Position numbers and translations under genes: made by a program
Shown here: positions 48,445 through 58,746 of the stretch, one piece after another
Numbering within the stretch: the stretch's first letter is position 1
How the letters are laid out: each line of letters opens with the position of its first letter
The notes under the pieces: model-generated
What the model was told of the DNA's origin: nothing
The model's database searches: none
Seen by the model: only the letters and a program-made list of their open reading frames with translations
Assembly: GCA_039720395.1 (NCBI GenBank)
Contig: CM077826.1
Location: 32,174,810-32,238,809, forward strand
Reading direction: 5' to 3'
Origin: Liquidambar formosana
Lineage: Eukaryota; Streptophyta; Magnoliopsida; Saxifragales; Altingiaceae
Length of the DNA stretch: 64,000 nt

Positions 48445-48445
<1 letters not shown>
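48079..48445. mobile_element. Foldback MITE C (367 bp) between microsatellites
   Basis: The left GATCAACATACACAAGTTTT is inverted at the right as GATTGACATACACAAGTTTT. Pairing continues through ACACAATTTTTTG(G)ATAAC and GTTAGATTAGATA toward the centre, so each arm is roughly 150 bp. (TA)n borders the left and (CA)n(TA)n the right. Confidence 0.78.
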
Positions 48446-48476
<31 letters not shown>

Positions 48477-49275
48477 CTAGATATAGCACACGTGCGTTGC
48501 ACGTGAATATTTTTAAATAATATTAGTTATACAAAATAATAAATACATAAAGATTTTATATTTTTTCATAAAAGATAAAGTTTAAAATTCGAAAGTACAA
48601 TGAAAAATTAAAAACTCTTTATATATATATATATATTCAGAATTTTTTTCTTCATAAAACGGAATATTTAAAGAGTTTATATTCATATATATTATCATGC
48701 AACTTGATAGTTGCTCTAAAAAAAGAATTTGAGTAAAAATCTAACTTTAATTTGTTAAGAGTTTGAATTAAAATATAAGTTTCATTTGTTACCAAATGAT
48801 AAGAATGTTTGTTATGTGTTTCAATTAAAGGAAGGGTAGATATGTATTTTTTATTTTTTTTAAATGAGGGTATATTGGTCGTTCAAAAGTTTTTTTGAGA
48901 TTCAACCTTTTATAGGTAGTATAGATTTGCAGAGCAAAACTTACCAGAGAAGGGAGAAGTTGCCGTTAATCAGAGAAGGAAGAAGTCACCGTTAATGGAA
49001 AAGGTGGAGAGAAGGTTGAAACTACTCTTGATGGAGAAAGTGGAATTTACAATCCAACTGTTTATTTATTATATAGGAATTATAATTTCCGTTTCCTTTG
49101 AATTCCTATTTGTGTTTTATATATTAAGGTATGTGTTTTAGAATTATAGTTTTTATATTGCTATATTTCCTATATATGCAGAGGGGTGGGTAGTTATGTA
49201 TTTAAAAATTAAAATAAGGGTATATTAGTCAATCAAAAGTTTTTCTTACATTCATCTTTTTATAGGTAGTATAGA
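48477..49275 (-). mobile_element. Helitron-like element, minus strand, two 5' termini
   Basis: On the minus strand the 3' end is CTAG (plus 48477-48480), preceded by a hairpin with 7-bp stem CACGTGC/GCACGTG and GTT-type loop (48489-48505). It is followed by T. A 5' end TCTATACTACC preceded by A occurs at 49275, and a second copy of the same 5' end at 48925. TC start, CTRR end, subterminal hairpin and an A/T insertion site without target duplication define Helitrons. The inner unit is 449 bp and the outer 799 bp. There is no Rep/helicase, so it is non-autonomous. Confidence 0.8.
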
Positions 49276-49445
49276 TATATAGGTTTGATCACCTCAGGGA
49301 TATCCCATTACTCATTTTAACGGGATAGTTCAAGGACAGCCGTTGGATTTCATCCAACGGTCGCTAATTGAAACAAAAGCCAAACATAGAAAAAACCATG
49401 AGAAGCCCCAAAGCTGCACAATCTGCAAAGTTGAAAAGTTACCTT

Positions 49446-49962
49446 GAAAACCGTGAGAAGCTTCTCACACACTTCTCCACGGTACAAACAAAAATAGCTT
49501 TTTTGATTTTCATCTCCCATTCTCTCTGTCTCTCTCCTGTTCCCTCACTCTCTTTGTCTCTCTCCGTTCCCTGTGCTCTTGGCGAGAAAAGGTCGGACAC
49601 GTCGACGGCAACGCCGGTAATATTCAATCCTGTATTTTTATTCTTATTTTTAAAAAATTATTTAATAAATATTGCATTTATTTTTTTCTATGCTTCACAA
49701 AAGATTTCAACTTCTTTATTTATTTATTTATTTATTTATTATTTTTTTATGGTAAGAAGATTTCAAATCCTCTTAAAATCTGGTAAGAAGATTTCAATTT
49801 TTTTTTCTTTTGTAGCAGGCATCTTCACGGACTTGCCTAGGAAAAAATCACCCCCTCCCCCTTTTGTTTCCGGCTTCTTTTTTATTGTTCATCATAGTTT
49901 GCATTCATTAGTTTTTTTTTCCTTTTTTTTGGGGGCTGTTTCTTGTATGTTTTGTTTGAACG
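49446..49962 (+). repeat. Left terminal inverted repeat of the large MULE
   Basis: Reverse complement of 54890-55403 over about 515 bp, with small indels in the CTCTCTC tract and the T-rich tract. It contains a long open frame (to 50057), which is not a gene. In the left copy the TIR probably supplies the promoter for the transposase at 50066. Confidence 0.9.
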
Positions 49963-50065
49963 AAAGTTTTTATTTTATTTTTATATTTTTAAAGGTAATT
50001 TTAGGTTTAAAATTCATTGTCGTAAGCTTTCCAGAAGGACCAACTTTATTGTGTTGATAACTGAA

Positions 50066-52325
50066 ATGGATATAGAAGCAATTGAGTCTCCTAAGAGGTA
50101 ACACTGAATTGTTGATTAATAAGACTTAATAGAGACATAGATGAATTCAGTTATAACTAATAACATTAAATATCTATTCTTTGTTTCATGTTTACTGTCT
50201 CATAGGATGGAAGGACAATCTTTTACTGGATTGCCAATTCGTGAAGTTCCATATAGCATTAAACCTCAAATTGGACAGGAGTTTATGTCAATTGATGAAG
50301 CGTTTGCATTTTATAATGCATATGCAAAAGAAGCAGGGTTTAGTACGAGGCGTGATTCAAGTAAAAGGAGAAAAGATACTAAAGAATTATTTTGGCAACA
50401 GTTTGTGTGTAATAAAGAAGGAAAGTCAGGCCAAAAATTTGTTGAAAGGAATAGAAATATACTTCGAGTGGGTTGTAAGGATAAGTTTACTGTTTATAAG
50501 CGTCAAGACTCCACAAAGTGGGTTGTTAATACATTTGTCGAGAAGCACAACCATGAACTTACAACCCCAAGAAGAAGTGCACTTACTTGGTTCACATCGT
50601 AAAGTTGATGGTCGAAAGAAGGGCATTGTTTAAGATATTGGATGAGGCAAATGTACCTACAAGTCAAAAAATAAGGATAATGGAAATTCAATTTGGTGGC
50701 ATTGAAAAAATTGGGTGTACAGAGATTTGAGAAATTTTGAAAGAGATGTACAGTGAAGAAATGAAGGGGTATGATGCAGATACTTTATTTGAATTTTTCA
50801 GTTCAAAAAAAGAAAAGAACCTTTCGTTTTACTTTGAATTTGACAAAGATGAAGAAGATAGGATGATCCGATGTTTTTGGGTAGACCCCAGTAGCAAGAA
50901 GAGCATATACTTATTTTGGTGACGTTGTTGTGTTCGATACTACAAATAAACTAACAAGTACAGTATGATCTTTTCTCCTCTCATGGGAGTTGACTATCAT
51001 GGTCAAACAATAGTGTTTGGGTATGGCTTGTTAAATAACGAGAAGACTGAATCATTTGTTTGGTTGTTCAAGCAATGGCTTAAGGCAATGCTAGCGGGGC
51101 CACCCCAAATGATTATCATTGATCAAGATCCTGCTATGACAAAAGCCATTGTTGAAGTTCTCCCACAAACTTTTCATCGCTATAGTATTTGGCATATCAT
51201 GAATAAGTTTTAAGAAAAGCTTGGACCAATCAATCATCAGGATTATTATGATTTTTTTAAAACTAGTGTATACATTTCTAAGACTCCCGAAGAGTTTGAT
51301 GCAAGTTGGAATAATGCATTGGAAACAAGTGGGTTGGAGGAGCATGTTTGGCTACACACAATTTTTGAAATGCTTCAAAAGTGGGTCCCTGCCTATGTTA
51401 ATCATATATTTTATGCTGGAATGTCAAGTAGTCAAAAAGCTGAAAGTGCACACAATTTCTTAAAAAGGTTTGTGGATTCAAAGAATACTTTAATGGATTT
51501 TATCACAAAGTGGAATAGGGCACTTGGGCACCAACGACATCAACAGCTGGTTTTGGATCATGCTGATCTTAATGAATGACTATCTTTGAAAGCTTGATTT
51601 CCTATAGAAAAACAGATGGTTGATGTGTATACAAGAAACATTTTCAAAGCTTTCCAAGAAGAGTTACTAGAGAGTAATGCTTATGTAGTTAATGCTGTAA
51701 GGGAAGGTGATGATGAATGTGTTTATATGACTGAGAATATTAAGCAAGGGAAAATTAAAGTGAGGCAAGTTGTGTTTGACAAGACATCAGATTTTGCGAG
51801 GTGTGATTGTCGATTTTTTGATTTTGAAGGGATCCCATGTAGGCATAGTCCAGCCTATTTGCGATTTCAAACAAGTCTTATATTTGCTCGATCGGTATAT
51901 TTTGCAAAGATGGACTAGAACCCCAAAGGTTGGAAGAAATTTGCGTAATAATGGGTTGGATCTAAACAATGACACTAGTAATTCCTTGATGGTCAGGCAT
52001 GCAAAGTTAACTCAACTTTGTTCAGTTGTAATCGATGATGCCTCTCTTCTAAGAGAGGGCTAACATTTTGAAGAATGCAGTGGAATCGGCTCATGAGAAA
52101 ATCAAAGAACTTAATAAAAGTAGAGGTGTTTATGAAGAGGTTGTAGCTAAGAAAAAAAAATTCGAAAAACGGGTTATAAATGATCCAGAACAAGTGAGAG
52201 CAAAGGGATGTGGCAAGAGATTAAAGCCATTAAAAGAAAAGTTGACACCTAAACCACGACTTTGTCATGGATGTAAAAAACTGTGGCTAATCACACCACA
52301 AATGAAATTGTCCCAAATTGAATAA
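50066..52325 (+). pseudogene. FAR1/FHY3-related MULE transposase, decayed
   Basis: Exon 1 (50066-50097, MDIEAIESPKR) splices to 50206. The zinc-finger DNA-binding domain follows: EAFAFYNAYAKEAGFSTRR, FVCNKEG, RVGCKDKF and FVEKHNHEL. Next is the MULE transposase core with VVFDTTN and IIDQDPAMTKAI, which hold the first two acidic residues of the DDE triad, and HRYSIWHIMNKF. A SWIM zinc finger (CDC...GIPCRH) comes at 51800-51846. The frame is broken many times: a frameshift before the TAA at 50600, TGA at 50728, 50920, 51577 and 51594, TAA at 51211, TAG at 51916. FAR1 and FHY3, the host light-signalling factors, descend from such transposases. This copy lies between TIRs and is the element's own enzyme, not a host factor. 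Confidence 0.9.
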
Positions 52326-52901
52326 TCGGTAACACTTTTGTAGACTATATTTTTTTAATGCCTATTATTATTATTTTTTTCCTAATGATTTAGTTGCTTT
52401 GTAGGGCAAATATAGATGACAATGATAATCTTCCGATGAATCACAGTCATCTAAGACATCCCACTAATTGGTAAATATTCATTCACAATCATATATATAT
52501 ATATATGTGTATATTTTTTTTATAATAATTTTTTTGTCTTGTAGTGTTTGTAAGATTTTGTAATTCATGTTTTTGTTATATAACCTGATTTCTTTTATAG
52601 ATGGAAGAAAAGAATGGTGCGATAAAGAGTTCAGATTAAAGGCTGCTATTTGGTTATTGTTTTTAGGATGCTAATGTGACAAAGAATGACATTTTTTGGC
52701 ATATATGTAGCTGCTGATTTTTTGACAAAATGGTGTATAGAACTGTTTTACTGGGATTATGCCTTTTTTTAGGCCTTTTGATCATGTTAAGGAGTTGTCT
52801 TAGAATTGGTATTCAATAGTTGATTTTTAGATATGGTGGATGCTATTTGAGGTTTATATTTATTTGATATTTGAGATGATGACCTTCATTTTCATGAATG
52901 T

Positions 52902-53607
52902 TTGATGTTTGGAGATGATGGCTTTAGTGGGATGCAAACAAGCCTTATGTAATGTTTCTTTTTATGTCTATAACAAGATGAAAACACGGACTTTATTTCT
53001 TATTTATTTGATGTTGACATGGTTGCCTATAACAGGTTGAAAAATGCCTTTGAAATGTAGATATTGAAATTATTAAACATGACATCCTTGGATATTGAAA
53101 TTAATTCCAACAGATGATCCCACCCCAGGACCATTACAACTATTTTTAACTACCAAATTTTCAGCCGTCCTCATTTACTGGGAAAAATTCACGTTATTAA
53201 GCCTTTAAAAAATGAGGATATTCTTGATGGTTTTTGTTGGAAGTATCCTTCTAATGGGAAATTTGACATGAAATATGGTTACGCTAATGTTATGAATCAG
53301 ACCACGGGGCTTAAAGAGAAAGCGTGGAATTATCTTTGGGCTTGTCCCTGTCCTCCTAAGGTGCGTCATTTCCTACGGTTGTTTCGCCAAGATGGATTGC
53401 TTACTAATAAGCTTCAGATGGATTGTCATTTAGCTTCCAATAGTTTTTGTACTGAGTGTAATCATGAAATTGAAGACTCGCTCCATGTGTTAAGGGATTG
53501 TAATACTGCGATGCAAGTCTGAAAGAGTATTGTTTCCCATAGGTTTCATCGGATCTTCTTCTCTTGATGTTGGAGATGATGGCTTTAGTGGGATGCAAAC
53601 AAGCCTA
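52902..53607. repeat. 44-bp direct repeat flanking a LINE fragment
   Basis: The text TTGATGTT(T)GGAGATGATGG, continuing to AAACAAGCCT, occurs at 52902-52945 and 53564-53607 with one base of difference. The insert between them contains the LINE zinc-finger scrap. The repeat may be an unusually long target duplication. Confidence 0.85.
53165..53545 (+). pseudogene. LINE reverse-transcriptase C-terminal zinc-binding region (zf-RVT) fragment
   Basis: The frame shows NGKFDMKYGYANVMNQ, then KAWNYLWACPCPPKVRHFLR, LLTNKLQMD, CTECNHEIEDSLHVLRDC and AMQV. This is the zf-RVT order found at the C-terminus of plant LINE reverse transcriptases: a PPKV-x-xF core, then C-x2-C and H-x4-C. The expected tryptophan after MQV is a TGA stop. 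The rest of the LINE is absent. It lies within the large MULE. Confidence 0.82.
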
Positions 53608-54567
53608 CTAGATTTCCCTTTCTTTTGCCTCCTCATGTATGATGGATGTGTTGAAGGCTGAATATATGAAAGACAAAGACTGGGCATATGAAGGCAATAG
53701 ATTGGTTGGGTTTTTCTTAAGTTGAAATTAATCATTTTTCTATAATTTCTAAAAAAATATATATTAATTGAAAGTATTTTTTTCTTTATTTATGTTATAA
53801 AGTTTGGAAATTAGGAATTGGCTTGAGAATGAACTATTCCTCACAAGTATTCTTGTTGGTGGGATCCAAATCCAATTCGATAGTCTGGATTTTGTAAGAA
53901 TGGTGTGATTCGAAATCCAAATATGAATGATCCATTAATTAATGAACTGAATATGAATATAGGATGATCCAATTCGATAGCAATTATCAAACTACAAGAG
54001 AAGAAAAAAATTGATACAAAATGTAGTCTATGTAAAGTGGTTGAGATGAATTATGGAGAAAAAAAAAAAATGTTGTGCCATGGAGACACTCCCCTACACA
54101 AACCTCACTTGCATTTTGCATGGGACCCTACACAAACCTTCTATCATCTTTGACGCTTGGGAGCCCACTTCTTACTCCAACTGCAAGCCAGTTGGCCTAT
54201 TAAACCCATTTCTCTGTCTATTATTTTATTGTCCACTATACCACCAGAATCATATACTCAAATCTCTCTCTGTCTCTTTCTTTCTCTAGATCCATATCAA
54301 ATACCTTTAGCTTCAGATGAGAGAGAGAGAGGGGTAGAGGGAGAGATGTCGGCATGGTTCGCGGGCCCCTTTTCAATCGTTAAATGTCCGAACATATTGC
54401 ATGTGCCAAGCTTCATCAGCTCTCATTGGTTGTTTTTCTCTCTCTCTCTCTCTCTTCTCTCTTTCTCTCTTTCTAGTGTGAATGTGATAGAAACATTCAA
54501 GAAAATGAAGTTGGCATTACATATACTAAGACTGTAAACCTCTCTCTCTAACTCTCTTTTTGGGAGT

Positions 54568-54889
54568 ATGGATTCTAGAGCTCGTCTCGACCGTGCTCTG
54601 TTCCAACTCACCCCAACCAGGACTAGGTACTGTACATTGTCTCAGCTTCAACTCCTCTCAATTGACAATACTCGTAGAAAATCTACAAGTAACTTGTTTG
54701 TGTGTATGTTTGCATGTGAAGATGTGATCTGATTGTCTTCTCTGGTGCCATTTCTGAGAAATTGGCTTCTGGGTTACTTGAATCATTCATATCCCACCTC
54801 AAATTTGCCAAAGATCAGATTCCCAAAGGCTGGGTATTCCATCACTCTTCGCCCACCCTCCACTGTCAATGCCTCCTGGTTCACCAAAT
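54568..54889 (+). pseudogene. Captured 5' fragment of a COP1-interacting protein (CIP7)-like gene
   Basis: Exon 1 (54568-54626) reads MDSRARLDRALFQLTPTRT and ends AG|GTAC. Exon 2 starts at 54722 with [20 protein letters not shown], then [14 protein letters not shown]. After a one-base shift near 54830 it continues [20 protein letters not shown]. This is the conserved N-terminus of plant COP1-interacting-protein-related proteins, with intron 1 still in place, so it was copied from genomic DNA and not from RNA. The sequence stops at the right TIR at 54889/54890. CT-rich leader-like DNA lies upstream (54260-54560). CIP7-type proteins are linked to light signalling; this truncated, frameshifted piece is unlikely to work as one. 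Confidence 0.85.
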
Positions 54890-55403
54890 CGTTCAAACAA
54901 AACATACAAGAAACAGCCCCCAAAAAAAAGAAAAAAAAAAAAACTAATCAATGCAAACTATGATGAACAATAAAAAAGAGGCCAAAAACAAAAGGGGGAG
55001 CATTTGAAATCTTCTTACCAAATCGTGAAGATGCCTATTGTAAAAGGAAAAAAAAATTGAAATCTTCTTACCAGAAAAAAAAAATTGAAATCTTTTGTGA
55101 AGCATAGAAAAAAATAAATGCAATATTTATTAAATAATTAAAAAAAAATAGAGGATTGAATATTACTAGCGTTGACCGTGACGTCTCCGGCATTGACCGT
55201 CGACGTGTTCAACTTTTTTCTCGCTGAGAGCACAGGGAACGGAGAGAGATAGAGAGAGTGAGGGAACAAAGAGAGACAGGGAGGGTGAGAGATGTAGAGA
55301 GAGTGAGGGAACGAAGAGAGATAGAGAGAGTGGGAGATGAAAATTAAAAAAACCATTTTTGTTTGTAACGTGGAGAAGTGTGTGAGAAGCTTCTCACGGT
55401 TTC
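54890..55403 (-). repeat. Right terminal inverted repeat of the large MULE
   Basis: Inverted copy of 49446-49962. It starts at GTTCAAACAAAACATACAAG, directly after the captured gene fragment, and ends CTCACGGTTTC. Confidence 0.9.
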
Positions 55404-55703
55404 TAACCACTGGATACATATTCTTATCATGCATGTTATGCATGCCAAATTTCAAATTAATCGGAGATTAGGAGCTACGTCATCCATAAAGTGCTTGAAA
55501 TTAAAGTTTTATTTATTAAAAGAAATGTAAATTTACAGATGAAACGCTTCCTAAAATCCGATTAACTTGAATTTGACGTGCATGACATGTATAATAGGAA
55601 TATGTAATCCAACGGTTGGATTGACGAAATATGATTTCTGTAAAAAGATATTGACAGGTGTAAGTGTAAAAAGTTCTACACCAGGTGTTAACGGGAACCC
55701 TCC
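55404..55703. mobile_element. Foldback MITE remnant cut by the large MULE
   Basis: GGATACATATTCTTATCATG at about 55412, followed by CAAATTTCAAATTAATCGGA, pairs in inverted orientation with sequence at about 55550-55620 (ATTAACTTGAATTTGACGTG, AGGAATATGTAATCCAACGG). The right end GGGAACCCTCCCCA abuts (TA)n. The left part is missing where the MULE begins, so the MULE probably inserted into it. Confidence 0.62.
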
Positions 55704-56501
55704 CCATATATATATATATATATATAGGATTGTGTTTTATTTTTATTTTTATTTTTTTAAATCGTTACACTGAGAGAGCCATGGCCTTGGATGCCATAGG
55801 AATTATGTTATATCACAATTTTGTATCCAGGCCATTAAATCTATTAATGATATGAAAACAAAGAAGAGGATGGGCTCTAACTTTACAGACTTCTTTTTCT
55901 CCTAATTTGTCTTTGCCACTAGATTTATTTGTATTGATTTGTGGGCAAGCGAAACTAGGAAGGGAAAAAAAAAGGTTTTCTATTTACTCGAGGGTGATAT
56001 CTATTTCGTTGGTGTCTGCTAGCTGGCAGAGTGTACAGTACTGGAATTTTAGGTCGCTTATGGATGGAAAGGGATGGTGGAGCTCAGATCTAGGTTTTCG
56101 TTTCCCTTTTTAGTGCTTGATGATGGAGAGGTAGTAGTGCTTTTTCTTTTTTAGATCCAAATGAAAGGGGAAGGTGAGGGTGAGATAGGAAGGGGTTTGA
56201 ATTTCTCACGGATATCCATGCGGTCGCTTCAGATATCGGGATCTATTTAGCGCATGCATTTCTTTTTTGAGTCGTTAGATCTACTTTAATGGGAATGGAT
56301 GATCAAATTGCTTTTAAATGTGCATACACACACACACACGAGATATGACAACAAAATTGAAAATTTAGAATACAAATTAAAGAAAAAGTATACATGCTAA
56401 TGATTAACTACTAAAATGACATCTATCCCCTCTTGTATAGAGAAGGTCTCAAGTTTGATCCCTGGTGTGTATACAACCAGGACATGACAATATATATATA
56501 T
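55704..56501. other. Intergenic DNA with (TA)n and (CA)n tracts
   Basis: (TA)n lies at 55705-55724 and near 56491-56501; (CA)n lies near 56325-56338. No gene recognised. Confidence 0.45.
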
Positions 56502-56676
56502 ACGGTTATGTTCCTATCAGCACGTGTTGATATAAGTTATATTAGTACCATGCATTAGGGGTTGTAGCCCTTGCATTGGTCCAATGCACCTCATATCCCA
56601 CTAATGCACAAGGTACAATTTCCAATGCGGGTGTTGATAGAAGTTATATTAGCACGTGCTTACCTGATCATCATCC
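56502..56676. mobile_element. Foldback MITE B-3 in (TA)n
   Basis: It is related to 47910-48052 and 44401-44680: ACGGTTATG start, CAGCACGTGTTGATATAAG, CCCACTAATGCACAAGGTAC, and CTTACCTGATCATCATCC end. The inner ends GCACGTG(T/C)T form an inverted repeat. (TA)n borders both sides. Confidence 0.8.
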
Positions 56677-56703
56677 TATATATATATATATATATATATA
56701 TAA

Positions 56704-57671
56704 GGGGCAGGCTATTGCTACCACTCAAAATACTCTAAGCCCCTTACTAATTAAATCCCCTCAAATTTTATTGAAAGTACCCCTTATCTTCCTAAAATAC
56801 CCTTAATAAAAGATTCTCTAAACATTTTTCCACCCCACCCACCTCATTCCCAAACTGTTCGGTTACTCAAAACCGAATATCTCTTATTTGTTCGGACCTA
56901 TTAGTAAGAACAAAGTATATATGTTTGGCTTTATGGAAAAGAAGAATATAAAAACGTTGGACCTTTAAAACCGAACATCTCTTATTTGTTCCAACTTATA
57001 AACACGAATGCTCAAAATCCATTCACAGTTACATAAACGAACAATTCTCAATTATTGTGTAGTTAAGTTGTTCGGTGTTTTAAAACTGGAACAACGAAAG
57101 CTTGTTCGGATTCCTACAGATGAACAATATCCGTTTGTTTAGAGTTACATAACTGAACAATATCCATTTGTTCGGAGTTAGGAGACGAAACCAAATAACT
57201 TTGTTCGTACTTAGAAGTTGAAACGCATTAAAAGAGTTCGGTGTTACAAAAATGAATATTGTAAACATGTTCAAAGTCAAGAAACTGAACAAGACGAAAT
57301 TCAATATGCGAAAAACTTAAGTTAAACTCGATAAAAAGTGTATAAATACTTACCTTTTGGTTGCTAATATCATCTCTATCAATACTTTTCTTGTCCATTA
57401 TTCAATATAATATGAGAAACACTATTTTTTCATGTAAATTAAATATGGATTTGGTGTCAAAGTTGTTAGGGTTTGTGAGAGCATGAAGTCTATAGATGGT
57501 GTAATGTTTTTGGAGTTGGGGGTGGAATAGTTTGGGGATAGGAAATTTTTTAAGTCTTTAAGTAGACATGTCCTTATTGGTAAATTTACATTTAGATATA
57601 AAGAATTTAACAAATTATTTTAAATAATGGGGGGCTTAGAGTATTTTGAGTGGTGGCAATATTTTGACCAT
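56704..57671. mobile_element. TIR element of about 970 bp with internal minisatellite
   Basis: The left GGGGCAGGCTATTGCTACC leads into CACTCAAAATACTCTAAGCC. The right end, inverted, reads TGGTCAAAATATTGCCACC and then the same CACTCAAAATACTCTAAGCC. About 40 bp of inverted repeat is visible. There is no transposase. The superfamily is unsure because the left flank is (TA)n and no target duplication is clear. Confidence 0.72.
57060..57310. repeat. Degenerate minisatellite of about 36 bp
   Basis: GTTCGG(A/T)-type blocks followed by an AACTGAACAA-type block recur about every 36 bp, six to seven times. On the minus strand this gives a repeated TPNK-LF peptide pattern, a by-product of the repeat and not evidence for a protein. 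Confidence 0.65.
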
Positions 57672-58746
57672 TTTTTTTTAATTATAAAAGATAAGAACTT
57701 CATTAGAATGAAATAGTAGAGAGAGGGGTGATCCACAAAATATTTTCATGGATCAATCTTGAATTCTAGCTAACTATTGGACAAAAGCTTAAGGATTTCG
57801 TGCACACCTAAACCGTTGCAAAGGTCTTTCCATTTTCAATCAGCCAGAGTAGTGCACTGTGCAAAGCCATTGCTTCGGCTTGTATGGCTGAAGTGGCTCT
57901 AACTGAGCAACTATCACCGCAAGTTTGGTATGACCTTGCCACCAAATTATCCATCCAGTTCCTTGTCACAACCTAAATTAATTAAGTCGTGATCAATAAT
58001 AATAAACCATTTTATTTTAAACAAATCATCTGTATTTGATGTGGATGACACTGTGTTGAAAACTTGTAAATTTAATAGAAATTTCGGCATGACCCATTCG
58101 TAAATGGGACATATCATGATAAAACCTATTTTAACATTAAGTAGCCTATCATTCATAATAGTTTTATGGTTTCATTTTTCCTTAAAAATGAGGTGGCGAC
58201 TCTTAATTTTCTTTGTTTTATTTGTGAACCAAAAGAAATGATTCGAGGGCTAAGTTACAATGTGAGAATGTTTTAGGAAATATCCCTTATGTACTCACAT
58301 CACCCTAAAAGGTCTCTTAATTTATTTAGGCTATTTCAATCACTTTATAAGAAATTGTCACCATGCATCATAAAAATATCAATCTATACATCCACATCCG
58401 GGAGTAATAAAGAAAGAGATAAGAAAGAAAGCAATAAGGAGAATAGAGAAGAGGAAAAAAAAAAAAAAAAAACCTAGGATACTTAGTACCATAGGGTGGA
58501 CTTGAGTTTAAGCGGACTTCTACGTACCTTACAAATAAAGAAGTAGTGATTAATGTCCTATGTATTTCAAAAGGGAAGGGCTATTCCCTTTAGAAGAAAC
58601 TACTATAATTTTTAAGTTTCAATTTATTTAGAAAAGGAAAGTTTCTAAAAAGGGAGAAGTTTCCAAAAAGGGAACAAAGAAATTAGGAAATTTTATAAAA
58701 AGGGGAATTTTGAAAGAAAATAAAGTTTATAAACATGGAAACCCTA
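57672..58746. other. Intergenic DNA with probable LTR fragment
   Basis: The text AAAAATGAGGTGGCGACTC at about 58183-58202 resembles a block common in plant Ty3-type LTRs. No LTR ends could be fixed. An A run lies near 58455-58473. Confidence 0.4.

Larger units (their letters stand above)
49446..55403 (+). mobile_element. Large FAR1-type MULE with long TIRs and captured gene fragment
   Basis: Long terminal inverted repeats of about 515 bp lie at 49446-49962 and 54890-55403. They begin GAAA(A)CCGTGAGAAGCTTC and share CTTCTCCACG, a CTCTCTC-rich part, AATATTGCATTTATTTTTTTC and TTGTTCATCATAGTTTGCAT. Between them are a decayed FAR1-type transposase (50066-52325), a LINE scrap (53165-53545) and a 5' fragment of a COP1-interacting-protein-like gene (54568-54889) adjoining the right TIR. 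No clear 9-bp target duplication remains. The transposase is dead, so this copy could move only with help. Confidence 0.88.

Noticed and set aside
49368..50057. 229-residue open frame on the + strand
   Set aside because: It lies almost wholly in the MULE terminal inverted repeat, is made of low-complexity F/S/L-rich text, and shows no domain. The transposase starts after it in another frame.
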